Source: Rhizophagus sp. LPA8_4_AMF
Lineage: Eukaryota; Glomeromycota; Glomeromycetes; Glomerales; Glomeraceae
Length of the DNA stretch: 30,200 bases
Assembly (NCBI GenBank): GCA_021464525.1
Contig: JADRCO010000585.1
Location: 1 to 30,200, forward strand
Reading direction: 5' to 3'
In this document: positions 30,192 through 30,200 of the stretch, one piece after another
Position numbering within the stretch: the stretch's first letter is position 1
How the letters are laid out: each line of letters opens with the position of its first letter
The notes under the pieces: generated by a model
Database searches by the model: none
What the model was told of the DNA's origin: nothing
Seen by the model: the letters and a program-made list of their open reading frames with translations, nothing else
Translations under genes and position numbers: made by a program

Positions 30192-30200
30192 AATCAATTA

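Larger units (their letters stand above)
29862..30200. mobile_element. left part of a hAT-like element filled with GATCCGAT repeats
   Basis: The LINE endonuclease frame is abruptly broken at TAGTGTTCCGAACGGATCGG. Its TAGTGTTC start matches the end of the 576-950 MITE and the hAT consensus. The 8 bases before it (TTTACATG, 29854-29861) are the predicted target duplication. It continues with a satellite-like array and palindromes and has not ended by the window edge. The element's nature is inferred from one end only. Confidence 0.55.

Noticed and set aside
1-30200. CRISPR array, bacterial operons, ribosome binding sites or prophage
   Set aside because: Introns, codon use, repeat types and gene spacing are eukaryotic; the repeat arrays lack regular unique spacers.

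Overview
This window looks like nuclear DNA of a very AT-rich, intron-bearing fungus. The best match from memory is an arbuscular mycorrhizal fungus (Glomeromycotina, Rhizophagus-like). The reasons are: short GT-AG introns (about 70 nt), a kinase gene of the type expanded in that group (Cys-x2-Cys pairs before the kinase domain, HHDFHSGN catalytic loop), a proline-rich wall-type surface protein, a small secreted cysteine-rich peptide, many short foldback transposons and decayed gene pieces. No search could be run, so the taxonomic call is an inference.

Layout. 1-2892: gene-free DNA with GTTTTAAAAC palindromes, a 375-bp hAT-like MITE (576-950), two related non-coding blocks and a relic of a kinase 3' end. 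2893-4563: an intact four-exon protein kinase gene. 5881-6033: a small foldback element. 6366-6663: a two-exon gene for a 74-residue secreted peptide with six cysteines bounded by Lys-Arg sites. 7029-7552 (minus): a broken gene resembling a PD-(D/E)XK-nuclease-like family, followed by a degenerate tandem repeat. 8544-8883: a MITE with a perfect 9-bp target duplication. 9000-11958: gene-poor. 11959-13151: a two-exon, probably GPI-anchored, proline/glycine-rich surface protein with an internal minisatellite.

13371-22490 is the most striking part: a head-to-tail duplication of about 4.5 kb, each copy carrying one small intronless gene of unknown family (16435-16833 and 20687-21133). The two proteins stay clearly alike and in frame, while the surrounding DNA has gathered many indels.

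22953-23650 holds two more foldback elements side by side, one with a 10-bp target duplication. 24194-25582 holds two decayed host genes, one of them a coiled-coil protein. 26384-26540 is a second kinase 3'-end relic on the minus strand. It ends just before a broken LINE (about 26546-29861; ORF1 with a CCHC knuckle, then the start of an APE-type endonuclease). The LINE is cut by the left end of another hAT-like element (from 29862) filled with GATCCGAT-type repeats and near-perfect palindromes, which runs out of the window.

Five genes look intact: the kinase, the secreted peptide, the surface protein and the two duplicated unknown genes. Nothing links them into a pathway; they are separate eukaryotic genes in a transposon-rich accessory region.
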